A stretch of 64,000 nt of DNA from Propioniferax innocua (lineage in GTDB: Bacteria; Actinomycetota; Actinomycetes; Propionibacteriales; Propionibacteriaceae): contig NZ_VFOR01000004.1 of NCBI RefSeq assembly GCF_006716235.1, positions 1 through 64,000 on the forward strand, in the 5' to 3' direction. Position 1 is the first letter of the stretch. Every line of letters begins with the position of its first letter. The notes under the pieces were generated by a model, which saw only the letters and a program-made list of their open reading frames with translations, was not told the origin of the DNA and searched no databases. The translations under genes and the position numbers were made by a program. Shown piece by piece: positions 63,600 through 64,000 of the stretch.

Positions 63600-63823
63600 T
63601 CCCATCCGGCATCGTCAATGGCGGCAGCACCAAGGCCGACTACCCCTACGGCAACGCCGAAGCCCCCTCTGCCGACGAGGGCCACTCCGATGAGCGTCAG
63701 TTGGCCGACGGTGAATGCGCCACCGGCCGCATCGCCTTCAAGCCCGCTCAGGACATCGACCCGACCACCGTGCAGTATGAATCCTCGCTCGGCGACTTCG
63801 CCGAATGGCGCCTCTGGCACTGA
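63600..63823 (+). pseudogene. 3' fragment of a secreted-protein gene (DUF4352-like end)
   Basis: After a TGA at about 63597 an open frame reads GIVNGGSTKADYPYGNAEAP, then LADGECATGRIAFKPAQDID and ESSLGDFAEWRLWH before its TGA. The pattern ADGECATGRIAF...DFAEWRL resembles the end of DUF4352-type extracytoplasmic domains. No start codon with an RBS precedes it, and no upstream coding part is present, so it appears to be a truncated remnant. The segment 63500-63599 shows nothing else. Confidence 0.5.
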
Positions 63824-63843
63824 ACCCGGATCTCGCAAGCAAA

Positions 63844-63882
63844 GGCGAAGGGGGGCTGACCGATCGGCCAGCCCCCTTCGCC
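63844..63882 (+). terminator. Hairpin after the gene remnant
   Basis: GGCGAAGGGGGGCTG / CCAGCCCCCTTCGCC (63844-63858 and 63868-63882, one bulged G) form a strong stem 20 bases after the remnant's stop. No T-run follows. Confidence 0.6.
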
Positions 63883-64000
63883 ATGAATGATTCAGCGAGC
63901 GGACGGTCAATGCCTCGAACTGAACGACGGCACTGAATTGAACGATGGTCCTGGGCGAACGATGGCCCGAACAAATGAGGCTCTGAGAGCGAGTGACGGG
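63883..64000. other. Unassigned end of window
   Basis: No gene could be supported here. GAAC(T)GAACGA and GAACGATGG(T/C)CC words recur, suggesting an intergenic region. Confidence 0.4.

Overview
This window is from a high-GC Gram-positive bacterium (Actinomycetota). The evidence is strong G/C third-position bias, an IdeR/DtxR-type iron box, the rpsF-ssb-rpsR-rplI order, a menaquinone/geranylgeranyl reductase, an EspC-like type VII secretion module, and a gulonolactone-oxidase/aldolase-like gene pair of mycobacterial type. The pyruvate phosphate dikinase with its regulatory protein and the overall gene mix would fit Propionibacteriales or Micrococcales, but I cannot fix genus or family. Nearly the whole window is chromosomal coding sequence with short spacers. 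I see no rRNA, tRNA, phage, transposase or CRISPR array.

Layout. (1) 1-5.9 kb, minus strand: a benzoate degradation operon, benA-benB-(benC-FCD-benD)-regulator. The reductase and the diol dehydrogenase are fused in one frame around a GntR-type FCD ligand-binding domain, BenA has an extra lysine/alanine-rich tail, and the LuxR/LAL-type regulator (cut by the window edge) has lost its ATPase motifs. (2) 6-16.7 kb: DUF421 protein, menaquinone/geranylgeranyl reductase, MATE exporter, metNIQ methionine importer, alanine/glycine symporter, acyl-CoA ligase, Mug DNA glycosylase. (3) 16.8-18.6 kb: ribosomal proteins and SSB. (4) 18.7-21.3 kb: iron-box-controlled feoA-feoB-feoC-like operon. (5) 21.4-24.3 kb: three paralogous membrane-anchored extracytoplasmic proteins of unknown function. 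(6) 24.3-41.6 kb: argS, aldo/keto reductase, two CBS-domain membrane proteins, SanA-like protein, pgi, dgt, SH3/peptidase-like surface protein, aldehyde dehydrogenase, FAD sugar-lactone oxidase, PLP aldolase-like protein, TspO and an NAD synthetase whose glutaminase nucleophile is missing. (7) 41.9-44.5 kb: modABC molybdate importer. (8) 44.5-54.9 kb: C69-peptidase-like surface protein with Ser at the Cys nucleophile position, mutarotase, serB, the PPDK regulator and ppdK, a three-gene EspC-like module, and a CPBP protease. (9) 55-62 kb: metY, amino-acid oxidase, then a MurNAc catabolic cluster (RpiR regulator, murQ, PTS EIIBC, mupG). (10) 62.4-64 kb: a class V aminotransferase and a degraded gene end.

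Intergenic structure. A family of about 90-bp hairpin elements, with arms of consensus TGWCCACAACCKMCCAGTCGATT, occurs at three places (around 8.0, 41.7 and 62.2 kb). Likely terminators close metQ, rplI, feoC, dgt and the last gene remnant. Candidate operators lie before benA, metN, the acyl-CoA ligase, feoA and murQ.

The most unusual items are the BenC-FCD-BenD fusion, the apparently glutaminase-dead NadE, the hairpin repeat family, the Cys-to-Ser C69 protein and the EspC-like module without any secretion machinery nearby.
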